Source of the DNA: Alphaproteobacteria bacterium
GTDB taxonomy: Bacteria > Pseudomonadota > Alphaproteobacteria > Rhizobiales > Xanthobacteraceae
Assembly: GCA_009781045.1 (NCBI GenBank)
Contig: WQYW01000040.1
Span: forward strand, 1-35,003
Direction: 5' to 3'
DNA length: 35,003 nucleotides
The stretch's first letter is position 1; each line of letters opens with the position of its first letter. Shown here piece after piece: positions 1 through 10,158 of the stretch. Below the pieces are notes generated by a model, which saw nothing but the letters and a program-made list of their open reading frames with translations, made no database searches and was not told where the DNA came from. A program made the position numbers and the translations under genes.

Positions 1-23
1 CGGTTAGGCGTGGATTGCGTAAG

Positions 24-332
24 CTACAAATGAGGCCAGATTCCGTCCGCGCATTTTTCAGGCATAAGGATTGTAAGTACGCCGCAGCTTAAGGTCATCA
101 ATATTATGCACGGATTAGTATATTCCTGCGTGACCGCCCCTGACTGTATCGCCTCCGGTGTAAGCACTCCTCTTGGATTATAGGACATTTCAACGATCGC
201 TATCGGCAGACCGATCAACACCCCAATGGCAAAGAAAAGCGCAAAGTTTGCCGACATGACCTCCCAGGCGCGCGTAAGAACATTGCTGACGCGGAACTGG
301 TTTCCAGTCCCGAACTCTGTTGCGACTCTCAT
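24..332 (-). CDS. Short membrane protein, probably a truncated member of a larger family
   Basis: This encodes 102 residues of unknown function. The ATG at 332 is chosen because a GAGGAAAG ribosome site lies just upstream; a longer reading to 461 is possible but has no such site. The N-terminus (FRVSNVLTRAWEVMSANFALFF, followed by a hydrophobic run at about residues 28-48) resembles alphaproteobacterial multi-pass membrane proteins that begin with a 'VLSRaf.vl..Nf..F' motif and are usually 200 residues or more. Here there is one clear membrane segment and a second, weaker hydrophobic stretch at about 70-90, and then the frame stops. I infer truncation or decay rather than a complete small protein, but the family resemblance is from memory and the function is unknown. 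Confidence 0.5.
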   Translation of the reverse strand: MRVATEFGTGNQFRVSNVLTRAWEVMSANFALFFAIGVLIGLPIAIVEMSYNPRGVLTPEAIQSGAVTQEYTNPCIILMTLSCGVLTILMPEKCADGIWPHL

Positions 333-649
333 CCGTCTTTCCTCGGCTGACCCGCAAGCCGGGTCAGGTTGCAGTGAACGCCAGCGAGTCCGGCGTTTGG
401 CACCACTCATCTTCGGACTGGCGCGAAATTGTGGCGCGACCGGAGTGGGGAAGTGAGGCACGGCGAGCAGCCCGCCCGAGGCCCTATCCGAATGCGCCGC
501 TGCTGGTGCCCGCAGGGCCGTGACTCCTCAGCCGTCACGGCCCTGGCCTGGACTGGCATATGCCTGGCGCTGTCGCGCAACGCCAGCTCCCTGACGGTCA
601 AAATCCGACCGCGTGTGCGAAACGGCAAGACCTGACGTGCGAGGCGCGT
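333..649. other. Intergenic region
   Basis: No gene is supported here. The stretch holds the ribosome site of the short membrane gene at its left end and a strong inverted repeat at 513-545, described separately. Open frames in it lack family motifs and ribosome sites. Confidence 0.5.
513..545 (-). terminator. 12-bp perfect inverted repeat downstream of the DUF3053 gene
   Basis: CAGGGCCGTGAC and GTCACGGCCCTG form a perfect 12-bp stem around a 9-base loop. It lies about 105 bases beyond the stop of the minus-strand lipoprotein gene. No T-run follows on either strand, so it is either an atypical terminator or a transcript-end stabilising hairpin. Confidence 0.4.
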
Positions 650-1354
650 TTACTGAGCTGCAACCTCCGCTATGGCGTTCAACAGATGCCGCCCCGCGGC
701 CTCCTCCCGCTTGAGGATCTCCTTCCATTTCGACGCCAGCGCCGGATCAGGGACATCGACCGACATACCCAGCGGCGAAATCTTCACCGCGCCGCGGTTC
801 TCACTGAGAAACTGACCCTTTTCCTCCGTCACCTGGAAGGTTTCCTGCAAAGAGGGCATCACGGTCCGGATGGCTTTGGCCGGAGTCGTCACCAGTTTCG
901 CGAAGAGCTTGTCGTAGACGCTCTTGACATCGTCGGGCTGTTTCAGCCCCGCACGCAGATCCTCCGCCTTCCGCAGATCGCCGGCCAGACTGTCCGCAAC
1001 CCTGGTCATTTGCGACCGCAGGGGGGCAATCTGCTGCCAGTTGTCCTGCAACTGTTTCAGGTTGGTGAGCTTCTGCTGCACCTTATTGGGCTCACTGAGC
1101 GCCTTGTTGCCCTCACTCATGGCCGCGTTGAAGTCGACGATGATCTGATAATGGTCGGCATAAGGTCCGAATTTTTCCTTCTGCTGATGGTCCAACGTCT
1201 GCATCGAATCCGTCGTCCAGTGGGCAACAGCGTATTCCATGAATGCAATGAACGCCTTGCGCTGCTCCGGCTCCTTGCTCCCACAGCCCGCGAGAAAAAG
1301 CATGGCACACACAGCGCCCAGGACAGCAAGATGTCTGCTTGGGATCGAAAACAT
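650..1354 (-). CDS. DUF3053 (YiaF-like) lipoprotein
   Basis: This is a 234-residue predicted lipoprotein. A signal peptide ends in the lipobox LAGC, with the lipidated cysteine at residue 24. The mature part resembles E. coli YiaF (DUF3053): QRKAFIAFMEYAV near the N-terminus, a KFGPYADHY segment, and a conserved LKQPDDVKSVYDKLFAKLVTTP stretch near residues 140-160. The length is close to that of YiaF. The region after the lipobox is mostly helical and hydrophilic, consistent with a lipid-anchored periplasmic protein. A GTGAGG ribosome site lies about 8 bases before the ATG. The molecular function of the family is not known to me. The gene stands alone, with a large hairpin downstream and about 500 bp of empty sequence upstream. 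Confidence 0.85.
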   Translation of the reverse strand: MFSIPSRHLAVLGAVCAMLFLAGCGSKEPEQRKAFIAFMEYAVAHWTTDSMQTLDHQQKEKFGPYADHYQIIVDFNAAMSEGNKALSEPNKVQQKLTNLKQLQDNWQQIAPLRSQMTRVADSLAGDLRKAEDLRAGLKQPDDVKSVYDKLFAKLVTTPAKAIRTVMPSLQETFQVTEEKGQFLSENRGAVKISPLGMSVDVPDPALASKWKEILKREEAAGRHLLNAIAEVAAQ

Positions 1355-1875
1355 GGATAGGCCTCACATTCACACTCTGTCCGGCCTGCGGTTGAGCAGG
1401 TCATCCCTGTCGTCACACAGCCACGATCCCTCACCGCCCGATCAGGAACGTGGTACTTTCAAGGATTTTTGTGGCGCCAGTCGAAGATCACAGAGATGCG
1501 TCATGGACAAGACCATCGCATCGTAACATCTTCGTGAACGGTATCCGCCAACGGCGCGACCGCCCCGGCTTGACGCTTTGTGATCGCCCAGGCCCTCGCA
1601 TCCGCACACCAACGCGGGCTGCGCCCCGGGCATCCCTGTCCTTAAAAGAAACTGGCGCCAAATCCGGGTATGGCGGCGCCCTGGGGATCGGGTTTCATTC
1701 AAGGGGGGCGGCGGCACGCCGGTGTGGAACTCACATCTGGTCCACGACCGAGATCAGGAGTGACGAAATCGGGGTCAGAGCCTTGAGACCGGAACATGCA
1801 AACCGCGGCTCGAAGCGTGAGCCGCGGCCTGTTAGTTAAGCGATTTTCTCGTTTAAAATCAACTAGCTGTACGGG
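1355..1875. other. Intergenic region
   Basis: About 520 bases lie between the lipoprotein start and the ssb stop. Apart from the ssb terminator-like hairpin at 1803-1827 I see no gene, RNA or repeat. It should contain the lipoprotein promoter, but no clear -35/-10 pair stands out. Confidence 0.5.
1803..1827 (-). terminator. Terminator-like hairpin of ssb
   Basis: CCGCGGCTC and GAGCCGCGG form a perfect 9-bp GC-rich stem with a 7-base loop. On the minus strand it is followed by TTT and starts about 48 bases after the ssb stop. The T-run is short, so the efficiency is uncertain. Confidence 0.6.
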
Positions 1876-2373
1876 TTAAAAGGGAATCTGATCATCCATA
1901 TCATCGCGTACAGGCGGACTCGCCGGGCGCGCAGCACCGGCCGATGGAGGCGCTCCGTAATCGCCACGGTCGTCCCCATAGCCACCACCTGACGGCGGCG
2001 CGCTGCCGCCCCCTCCCCCACCACGGGTATCCAGCATGGTCAGCGCACCGCTGAAGTTCTGCAGCACCACCTCGGTGGTGTATTTCTCGGCCCCGCTCTG
2101 GTCGGTCCATTTGCGGGTCTGCAGCTGACCCTCGACATAGACCTTGGAGCCCTTCTTCAGATACTGCTCGGCGACCCTGGCAATCGACTCATTGAACACC
2201 ACGACACGATGCCACTCGGTGCGCTCCTTGCGCTCATTGGTCGCCTTGTCCTTCCAGCTCTCCGTGGTCGCAAGGCTGAAATTCACGATCGGCCGCCCGT
2301 CCTGGGTACGACGGACCTCGGGGTCCTTGCCGAGATTTCCAATCAGAATCACCTTGTTGACGCTACCCGCCAT
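1876..2373 (-). CDS. ssb: Single-stranded DNA-binding protein
   Basis: SSB coats single-stranded DNA during replication, recombination and repair, and recruits partners through its acidic tail. The OB-fold occupies roughly residues 1-110 ([21 protein letters not shown], then the WHRVVVF and [11 protein letters not shown] strands). It is followed by a Gly/Pro/Ala-rich flexible linker and the canonical C-terminal tip DDMDDQIPF. The 165-residue length is typical. Three start codons are stacked in frame (GTG 2379, ATG 2376, ATG 2373). I chose 2373 because MAGSVNK is the usual family start and it sits 7 bases after a GGAG. A GTTC-N7-GTTC LexA box lies about 170 bases upstream, suggesting SOS control. 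It is divergent from the porin gene; uvrA follows about 1.6 kb away, echoing the classical ssb-uvrA neighbourhood. Confidence 0.97.
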   Translation of the reverse strand: MAGSVNKVILIGNLGKDPEVRRTQDGRPIVNFSLATTESWKDKATNERKERTEWHRVVVFNESIARVAEQYLKKGSKVYVEGQLQTRKWTDQSGAEKYTTEVVLQNFSGALTMLDTRGGGGGGSAPPSGGGYGDDRGDYGAPPSAGAARPASPPVRDDMDDQIPF

Positions 2374-2488
2374 CATCACTCTCCAAATCGCCAGTTCGTT
2401 TGCAACAAACCGGAGGCATCCGCCTCCGGCCAGACTTCAAGGGACGTCTCCCAGGACAGCGGAACTTATACGCCGCCCGAAAGAGTCA

Positions 2489-2509
2489 AACCCGCCGGGG
2501 CGGCGGGTT
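2489..2509. repeat. 8-bp inverted repeat upstream of ssb
   Basis: AACCCGCC and GGCGGGTT flank a 5-base GC loop, about 115 bases upstream of the ssb start. It could be a leader hairpin or an operator. Nothing else in the sequence decides between these. Confidence 0.4.
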
Positions 2510-2539
2510 ATCCCCATTCAACGCTCCAGAGGCGTTCTG

Positions 2540-2554
2540 GTTCCAGATTCGTTC
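2540..2554. promoter_or_regulatory. LexA (SOS) box, GTTC-N7-GTTC
   Basis: The sequence GTTCCAGATTCGTTC matches exactly the alphaproteobacterial LexA-binding pattern GTTC-N7-GTTC, a direct repeat rather than the E. coli palindrome. It lies upstream of ssb, an established SOS target in several bacteria, and also upstream of the divergent porin gene. A third GTTC at 2534-2537 precedes it. The match is seen directly; regulation is inferred. Confidence 0.65.
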
Positions 2555-2844
2555 CAGAAAAACCGGAAATTTTTCGCGCGTCTGCCCAAAGTTCCCCCGG
2601 GCGCCGCCCCCCGCAAAGCCCTTGCCAGAGCAAAAGACCTTAAATTCCATTAACTTAGCTGTTTAACTTGGCGACCGACTGTTGCATTTGAGCGACGGAC
2701 TCAAAGGCCCGAAAGCGCTATCATTGGGAACCATCGATCATGGTGCCAAGGCCCCAGGACACATGGTCTGAACTGGCAGATTCTTCCGCTCTTGAATTCT
2801 CGGTCCTTCGAGCTGCTCAAGAAGCCGAAAAGCGGAGAGATGAG

Positions 2845-3618
2845 ATGAGATTTTGTTGGCTGATTGCAGCAAGCGCAATCGTGTTGGGCCTGTCGGCTCC
2901 AGCCCGTTCTGCTGACCTTACCGCACGCCCCTATGTGAAGGCGCCCGCGCCGATGGCCTCCACCATCTACGATTGGAGCGGCCTCTATCTCGGCATCAAT
3001 GCCGGTGGCGGCTCGGCCAGGGAATGCTGGAATCTGGTGACCGACCAGGACGGTGCAGCTGTCAATGCGCCCAACCACCAGGGCTGTCATGATGCCACCG
3101 GTGCCACCGTCGGCGGCCAGCTCGGCTATCGCTGGCAGGCTTCCAGCTGGGTGTTTGGCGTTGAGGGACAGGGCAACTGGGCGGACTTTTCCGGCAGCAA
3201 CCGCAGTGCAAACGTTGTCGCACCGTTCAATACCGATACCAACCGCTCCCGCATTGATTCCTTCGGGCTCATCACCGGCCATGTCGGCTATGCCTGGAGC
3301 AACGTCCTGACCTATGTCAAGGGCGGTGCTGCGGTGGTCGGCAGCAACTTCGATCGTCTGGCTCCGAACGGCGCTGTGAATGCCTCCGCCTCAGAGACCC
3401 GCTGGGGCGGTACGGTCGGTGCCGGGCTTGAGATCGGCTTTGCACCAAACTGGTCGGTCGGCGTCGAATACAACCACGTCTTTCTGTCGGACAGGAACTC
3501 GTCCTTCACCACTCCGGCCGGCAACTTCGACGGGACCGACCGTGTGCACCAGAATGTCGATATGGGCATGGTGCGCGTCAATTATCGCTGGGGCGGTCCG
3601 GCGGTGGCGAAATACTGA
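2845..3618 (+). CDS. Omp25/Omp31/RopB-like outer membrane beta-barrel protein
   Basis: This is a 257-residue predicted outer membrane protein of the small porin family found in Rhizobiales and relatives. A signal peptide (MRFCWLIAASAIVLGLSAPARSA) is cleaved near residue 23. The mature start DLTARPYVKAPAP is followed by YDWSGLYLGINAGGG, the family's hallmark first strand. Alternating hydrophobic strands continue (GGQLGYRWQ, FGVEGQGNW, GHVGYAW, YVKGGAAVV, GAGLEIGFAPNWSVGVEYNHV) and the chain ends in VNYRWGGP. The ATG at 2845 follows GGAGAG with good spacing; an upstream in-frame start at 2740 would add a non-signal extension and is rejected. It probably helps maintain envelope structure or forms a small pore. 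Its position between ssb and uvrA is unusual for these repair neighbours. Confidence 0.88.
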   Translation: MRFCWLIAASAIVLGLSAPARSADLTARPYVKAPAPMASTIYDWSGLYLGINAGGGSARECWNLVTDQDGAAVNAPNHQGCHDATGATVGGQLGYRWQASSWVFGVEGQGNWADFSGSNRSANVVAPFNTDTNRSRIDSFGLITGHVGYAWSNVLTYVKGGAAVVGSNFDRLAPNGAVNASASETRWGGTVGAGLEIGFAPNWSVGVEYNHVFLSDRNSSFTTPAGNFDGTDRVHQNVDMGMVRVNYRWGGPAVAKY

Positions 3619-3999
3619 TCCTGGGGGGGCTTTCGGATCTCTCCGGAAGCGCGGCTTAAAGGGCGCCGGCGGGACTCTTCGCCCCCGCTTGAGATATGCC
3701 CGCCGCCTGCCGCCAAATGCTGCCGGACGCGGTTTTTGGGTTTTCAGGCCTTTGGCGCAGAGCTTCCCGCACGCCCCCAACACTTCCAAGCCTTTGAAAA
3801 TGCGGATATTTCTCAAGAGACCGAGGACCGGATTGCGCTTTTGCGCACCCGGGGGGCAAGCTGCTGTCGGACAATAAATCGTTGACGATTTTGAGGTTGC
3901 GCTGGAAATCCACAGCTGTTGTTCCTAGGCTTCCGCCGCGATCTGGCCCCCGCCCGTTGACGCGGCAGACATGCAAGGCCACGCAATCGGGATCACGCC
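3619..3999. other. Intergenic region upstream of uvrA
   Basis: About 380 bases with no gene. It should hold the uvrA promoter; a TTGACG at 3882-3887 could be a -35 element, but no good -10 follows at the right distance. I found no GTTC-N7-GTTC LexA box here. A weak hairpin (CTTTCGGA/TCCGGAAG, 3630-3649) just after the porin stop may end that transcript. Confidence 0.4.
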
Positions 4000-7002
<3,003 letters not shown>

Positions 7003-7445
7003 GCCAGCTCCCCGATCCCGGTACTTCTCACGGTTACGGCATGGCGTTTTCCCCTGCTGGGGTCTCGCTCGATCCGCATCAATGGTGCAGGTTCGATTGC
7101 CCCGACTTGGGCTGCGACAGCGACCACGGAAAAGTCCAGACCGAACCTGAAATCGAAATCGATTCCCCTGCCCCTTCCATGGGCGCAAGGCTCCGAGTCA
7201 TCGCCCGCGCACGCGGCAACGACAACGCGGCATCCGGCGTCCAAATCGACGACCCGGCCGCTTCTCAGGGGTGTATCTGACCCGGTCGGGCCGTCCGGAG
7301 GCTGGCACCTGCCCCTGTGACTTCGACATCCATCTGCCAGAGCTACAGCCTGGCCTGCTCGCGCCCCGCCATGGCCAGAACCGCACGAACCTGAGACAGG
7401 TCCCTGACCAAGCGCGAAAGCCATTTCGAGCCTCGTGCGGCTGCA
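7003..7445. other. Convergent intergenic region between uvrA and kptA
   Basis: About 440 bases with no supported gene and no strong hairpin, although two converging transcripts end here. A minus-strand stretch near 7350-7440 reads LVRDLSQVRAVLAMAGREQARL before a TAG. It has a coding look, but I cannot assign it to a family. Confidence 0.4.
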
Positions 7446-7985
7446 TCAGCCCATGGAATTGAGAAACTCCGGCGGCACGGCGTCGGTCAGCCACACGCCG
7501 TTATCGGCCTGGAAGAATTGCAGTCCCCTGGCGTACATCGCCGCACTGTCGACCCGGAAAATATGCGGCTTGCCATGACGCTGACCGACCCGCACGGCTG
7601 TCGCCTCATCCGCCGACAGATGCACCTGTTGCCGCCCCTGCGGCTTCAAGCCCTCTTCCAGGATCGCGGCCACAAAGCGTGTCGCCGTGCCATGAAAAAG
7701 CACCAGAGGCGGCTCCCTGGCGGCCAGCCCCAGTTCCACCCGCACCGAATGGCCCTGCGCCGCCCGGATCCGGCAGCCGTCGTCCGACAGCGTGAAACGC
7801 TTCTTTTCGCTGGTGGCCACCACCTCCAGCAACTGGTCGCGGTCAAATCTCTTTCCCGCCGCGCCGGCCTTCGCAATCAGCTCCTCAACCCCGACCCAGC
7901 CTGCCGGATCGAGCGTGAGCCCGATTGTCTCCGGCTGGTGGCGCAGCACCAGACTCAGGAACTTGCTCAGTCTGACCTGGTCCAT
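7446..7985 (-). CDS. kptA: RNA 2'-phosphotransferase, Tpt1/KptA family
   Basis: KptA/Tpt1 enzymes transfer an internal RNA 2'-phosphate to NAD+, yielding ADP-ribose 1'',2''-cyclic phosphate. In yeast this finishes tRNA splicing; the bacterial role is unsettled because bacteria lack that splicing route. The 179-residue protein has the full set of family motifs: SKFLSLVLRHQP (the catalytic Arg15-His16 pair), IRAAQGHS near 73-80, LFHGT at 97-100, VHLSAD at 121-126, and the final FFQADNGVWLTDAVPPEFL. Length is normal. The start ATG at 7985 directly abuts AAGGAG, so ribosome spacing is odd, but MDQVRLSKFL is the expected N-terminus. The DUF3597 gene lies 200 bases upstream on the same strand behind its own terminator, so they are probably separate transcripts. 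Confidence 0.92.
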   Translation of the reverse strand: MDQVRLSKFLSLVLRHQPETIGLTLDPAGWVGVEELIAKAGAAGKRFDRDQLLEVVATSEKKRFTLSDDGCRIRAAQGHSVRVELGLAAREPPLVLFHGTATRFVAAILEEGLKPQGRQQVHLSADEATAVRVGQRHGKPHIFRVDSAAMYARGLQFFQADNGVWLTDAVPPEFLNSMG

Positions 7986-8105
7986 CTCCTTAAGTCCTCG
8001 CCGCCTCTCCCGCAACTCAGCCGCAGGCACCAGGCCAGCAGGACGTGCCGCCGGGCCGTCTCTGTCCCGCCTGTGGCCTGCCACAAAACGCTGCCCCGCC
8101 GGAAA

Positions 8106-8138
8106 CGTCAAGGCCCGCGCTGACGGCGGGCCTTGACG
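8106..8138 (-). terminator. Terminator hairpin of the DUF3597 gene
   Basis: CGTCAAGGCCCGC and GCGGGCCTTGACG make a perfect 13-bp stem with a 7-base loop. It starts about 46 bases after the DUF3597 stop and is followed on the minus strand by TTT. It is the longest perfect stem I noticed in the window. Confidence 0.7.
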
Positions 8139-8184
8139 CACAGTCCTGCACGAGACTTCGCCAGCGACTGCTGACGATCAGGCC

Positions 8185-8550
8185 TCAGCGCTTGATCTCG
8201 GGCGGCAGCTTGCCACCATTGGCCGCAAGCTTGGTCATGACCTGCTTGTGCAGCCAGATATTCATGGTCGCGGAGTCACTGGTGTCGCCGGTATAGCCAA
8301 GTTCCTTGGCGAGTTCCTTGCGCGCCGAAAGGCTTGAGTCGATATCGAGCGCCTTCATCAGATCGACGATCGACGTCCGCCACTCCAGCTTCTCCTTCTT
8401 CGCAGCAACCGCCTTGTCAACGATCTCCGCGACATCGACGCTGTCCGCAGGCGCCACCGGCGTATCACCGGGCTTGGCACCGGCGGTAGCGGGAGCGGCG
8501 GCGGCCTTCGAGCCGAAGATTCCGCCCAGGATTTTTCCAAAAATGCTCAT
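8185..8550 (-). CDS. DUF3597 domain protein
   Basis: This is a 121-residue protein that matches the DUF3597 family over its whole length. It begins MSIFGKILGGIFGSKA, continues through an Ala/Pro-rich linker at about 17-38, and contains the family core: VDVAEIVDKAVAAKKEKLEWRTSIVDLMKALDIDSSLSARKELAKELGY, split here by nothing unusual, followed by DSATMNIWLHKQVM and a short LPPEIKR end. A GAGGAG ribosome site lies 5 bases before the ATG. The family is described structurally as a small helical domain. Its role is unknown to me; the amphipathic N-terminus and the disordered linker are what can be seen. It has its own strong terminator. Confidence 0.9.
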   Translation of the reverse strand: MSIFGKILGGIFGSKAAAAPATAGAKPGDTPVAPADSVDVAEIVDKAVAAKKEKLEWRTSIVDLMKALDIDSSLSARKELAKELGYTGDTSDSATMNIWLHKQVMTKLAANGGKLPPEIKR

Positions 8551-8984
8551 CTTTACTCCTCAAAAAAGACCCGGAGCGGGTCTCCGCAGGCCTTCTATAG
8601 TACAATTCATCACTGTCGCGAAGCCGGGCGAGCGGGCTTTTCTACGATGAAATTTCAAAGACCGGGGGTTGAAAGAGCCTCACTTTTCACAGCAGAACGT
8701 GCAATTGACCTCGTGCGACCGCCATTCCTGAACAACACATGAATGAGCGCCACAGCACGCCCCCCTCACCAGCGCGATTATCCATAGGAAGCCGGAAGTC
8801 GTGCGACGCGTGCCATTTCGCAGCAGGCCGCCCCGTCTGCACCCGCCCCGAAAGCCAGCGCCCCGGTGCACCTTGAGCCCGCCGCAGCCCGGCACAGCGC
8901 AAGCTGGAGGGGACTCTGTGCAAGGCATCGGATGAAGGCATCGGATGGGGCATTTCCCGGGAAACTGCAACTTGCAAATTTTCC
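8551..8984. other. Intergenic region
   Basis: About 430 bases without a gene. Near its right end lie a perfect tandem duplication of 13 bp (8922-8947) and a 12-bp palindrome TTTCCCGGGAAA (8953-8964). The rest shows no structure I can name. Confidence 0.45.
8922..8947. repeat. Tandem duplication, 13 bp x 2
   Basis: AAGGCATCGGATG occurs twice head to tail with no change. The arrangement suggests a recent replication-slippage duplication in non-coding sequence. Confidence 0.8.
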
Positions 8985-9179
8985 CGGGTCCTTCGCCCCG
9001 AACTGGGCCATAAGCCTTTCTGCAGCCTGAATCCCTGAGTTGGAGACCACGTATCGTCTTAGGTCGCTGTTCGAACTCAGACCATCAATGTCTGCGCACG
9101 TGTCGAACAGCAGTTCTGTCCCCGGCCCAACAGGACTCCCGACAAAGGGGAGTTTGCCTGATCGGAACGCCTCTTCAAC
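8985..9179 (-). pseudogene. Possible PIN-domain (VapC-like) toxin remnant
   Basis: Read on the minus strand from 9179, this stretch gives a frame with RSGKLPFVGSPVGPGTELLFDTCADIDGLSSN and continues through a SNSGIQAAERLMAQFGAKDPG segment. The 'LLFDTcvyID' pattern with its leading Gly/Pro turn resembles the start of a PIN-domain toxin family in which an early aspartate binds metal, followed by a 'hS..aiqEL....G.lDP' helix. Here the conserved glutamate region is altered and no complete domain (about 130 residues) follows. The upstream part is in another frame and ends in TGA. It lies immediately downstream of a VapB-like remnant on the same strand, which supports the reading. This is a family judgement from memory, not a search. 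Confidence 0.35.
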
Positions 9180-9318
9180 CGCGCTGCTGGATCAAAGCGT
9201 GCCCACCGAAGAGTGGTCGCAAAGCAAAAGTGCACCACTTGATGTGCCGTGCTGGATGCAAACCGGCAACTCCGGCGTCACCTGATGCAACGCCGGAGCT
9301 GGTAGGAGAAGGATCACG

Positions 9319-9675
9319 TCAACTCGCGGACAACCCGTCGGTGAATTGGAATCCAGGCTTCAGATCCGGATCGACCGAACCCAGCGTTCTTCGGAAAGTC
9401 GCGGCAAAATTGTCAACAAGGGCGATATTGGCGAGCGCAAATTCGATCCGTATCTTTCGTAATCCCCGTCTGCTCCTTTGCCTGCTGGATAAGCGTAGCT
9501 CTGGTGCGCCCTGTGATGCGAGCGCTCCTTTCTCCCAGCAGTCCAGAACGTTCCGCCGCCTCCATCACCGCTCTCACGCGCGGACTTGCTGCACCCGCCA
9601 ATTCGCCGGCCTTGTCACGCGTTATCGCGCGCAGTTTCACCTGGGAGCCGCCCCCCTTGTCTGCTGCTTCGCCAT
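9319..9675 (-). pseudogene. Frameshifted VapB-like antitoxin remnant
   Basis: Three minus-strand frames join into one plausible protein of about 115 residues. An ATG at 9675 opens MAKQQTRG, which reaches a G6 run at 9651-9656; one added base would connect it to VKLRAITRDKAGELAGA and on through ARITGRTRATLIQQAKEQTGITKDT. Near 9447 the frame is lost again. The next frame resumes as EFALANIALVDNFAATFRRTLGSVDPDLK and stops at 9319. Together these give the 'R.T...L...A...TGI.sdteLiEfALa.vALeDnF...fr...GsvDPdL' layout of small VapB/DUF2191-like antitoxins. The second break matches loss of about five bases where 'TELIE' is expected. Two breaks suggest a dead gene. The putative toxin remnant follows on the same strand. 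Confidence 0.45.
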
Positions 9676-10158
9676 CTTGTGCTCATGGATGACAAATCGC
9701 GATATTGTCCAACATACAGACGTGAGCTGGCTCTATTCAGGCTGCGCGGACCGGATCCTGCATGCCCTGGCAAGCCGAGCCCTGTCTGTTTTGGAGAAAC
9801 ATGGATGCTTTTGTGAACCGACCCGCCACAGCGCTCTGGTGGACGACGTGAGAAGCCGGGGAACGGAATGCGCCGTGCCACAGGAGCGGACCACACAGCA
9901 AAGGGTGAATCGCGCCGGCCCCCCACGCGATCACGGTCTCACCGCAGGCCGCATGCGAGGACGCGGCAATCTGAAACCGATCGGACAGAACATGTTTCGT
10001 AACCTCACAGCCCCCGAGGCCGGCCATGCCCAGTGTGACCTCGGCAAAGGCAGGGTTTTGAACAGATTTTCGCCTTGTCTTGGCCTTGTCTTGGCCACGG
10101 TTGATGCCACAATGGCTTGAGCCCTGCCACATTACCCTCGATAGAATTGCCTTGTCCG
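9676..10158. other. Intergenic region upstream of the lytic transglycosylase
   Basis: About 480 bases without a recognisable gene. Next to the antitoxin-like start there is an imperfect dyad (GACAA...TTGTC, 9691-9709, overlapping the palindrome ATCGCGAT), which could be the old autoregulatory operator of that locus. The remainder has open frames but no motifs. Confidence 0.35.

Larger units (their letters stand above)
2374..2844. other. Divergent regulatory region between ssb and the porin gene
   Basis: This region of about 470 bases holds the promoters of ssb (-) and the porin gene (+). It contains a LexA box at 2540-2554 and an inverted repeat AACCCGCC/GGCGGGTT at 2489-2509 with a 5-base loop, located in what should be the ssb leader or promoter. 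A TATAAG-like -10 element for ssb is visible at 2465-2470 on the minus strand, but its -35 partner is not convincing. Confidence 0.5.

Noticed and set aside
9230..10120. 296-residue plus-strand open frame over the toxin-antitoxin remnant
   Set aside because: It is Cys/Arg/Ser-rich with no motif; the minus-strand reading is better supported.
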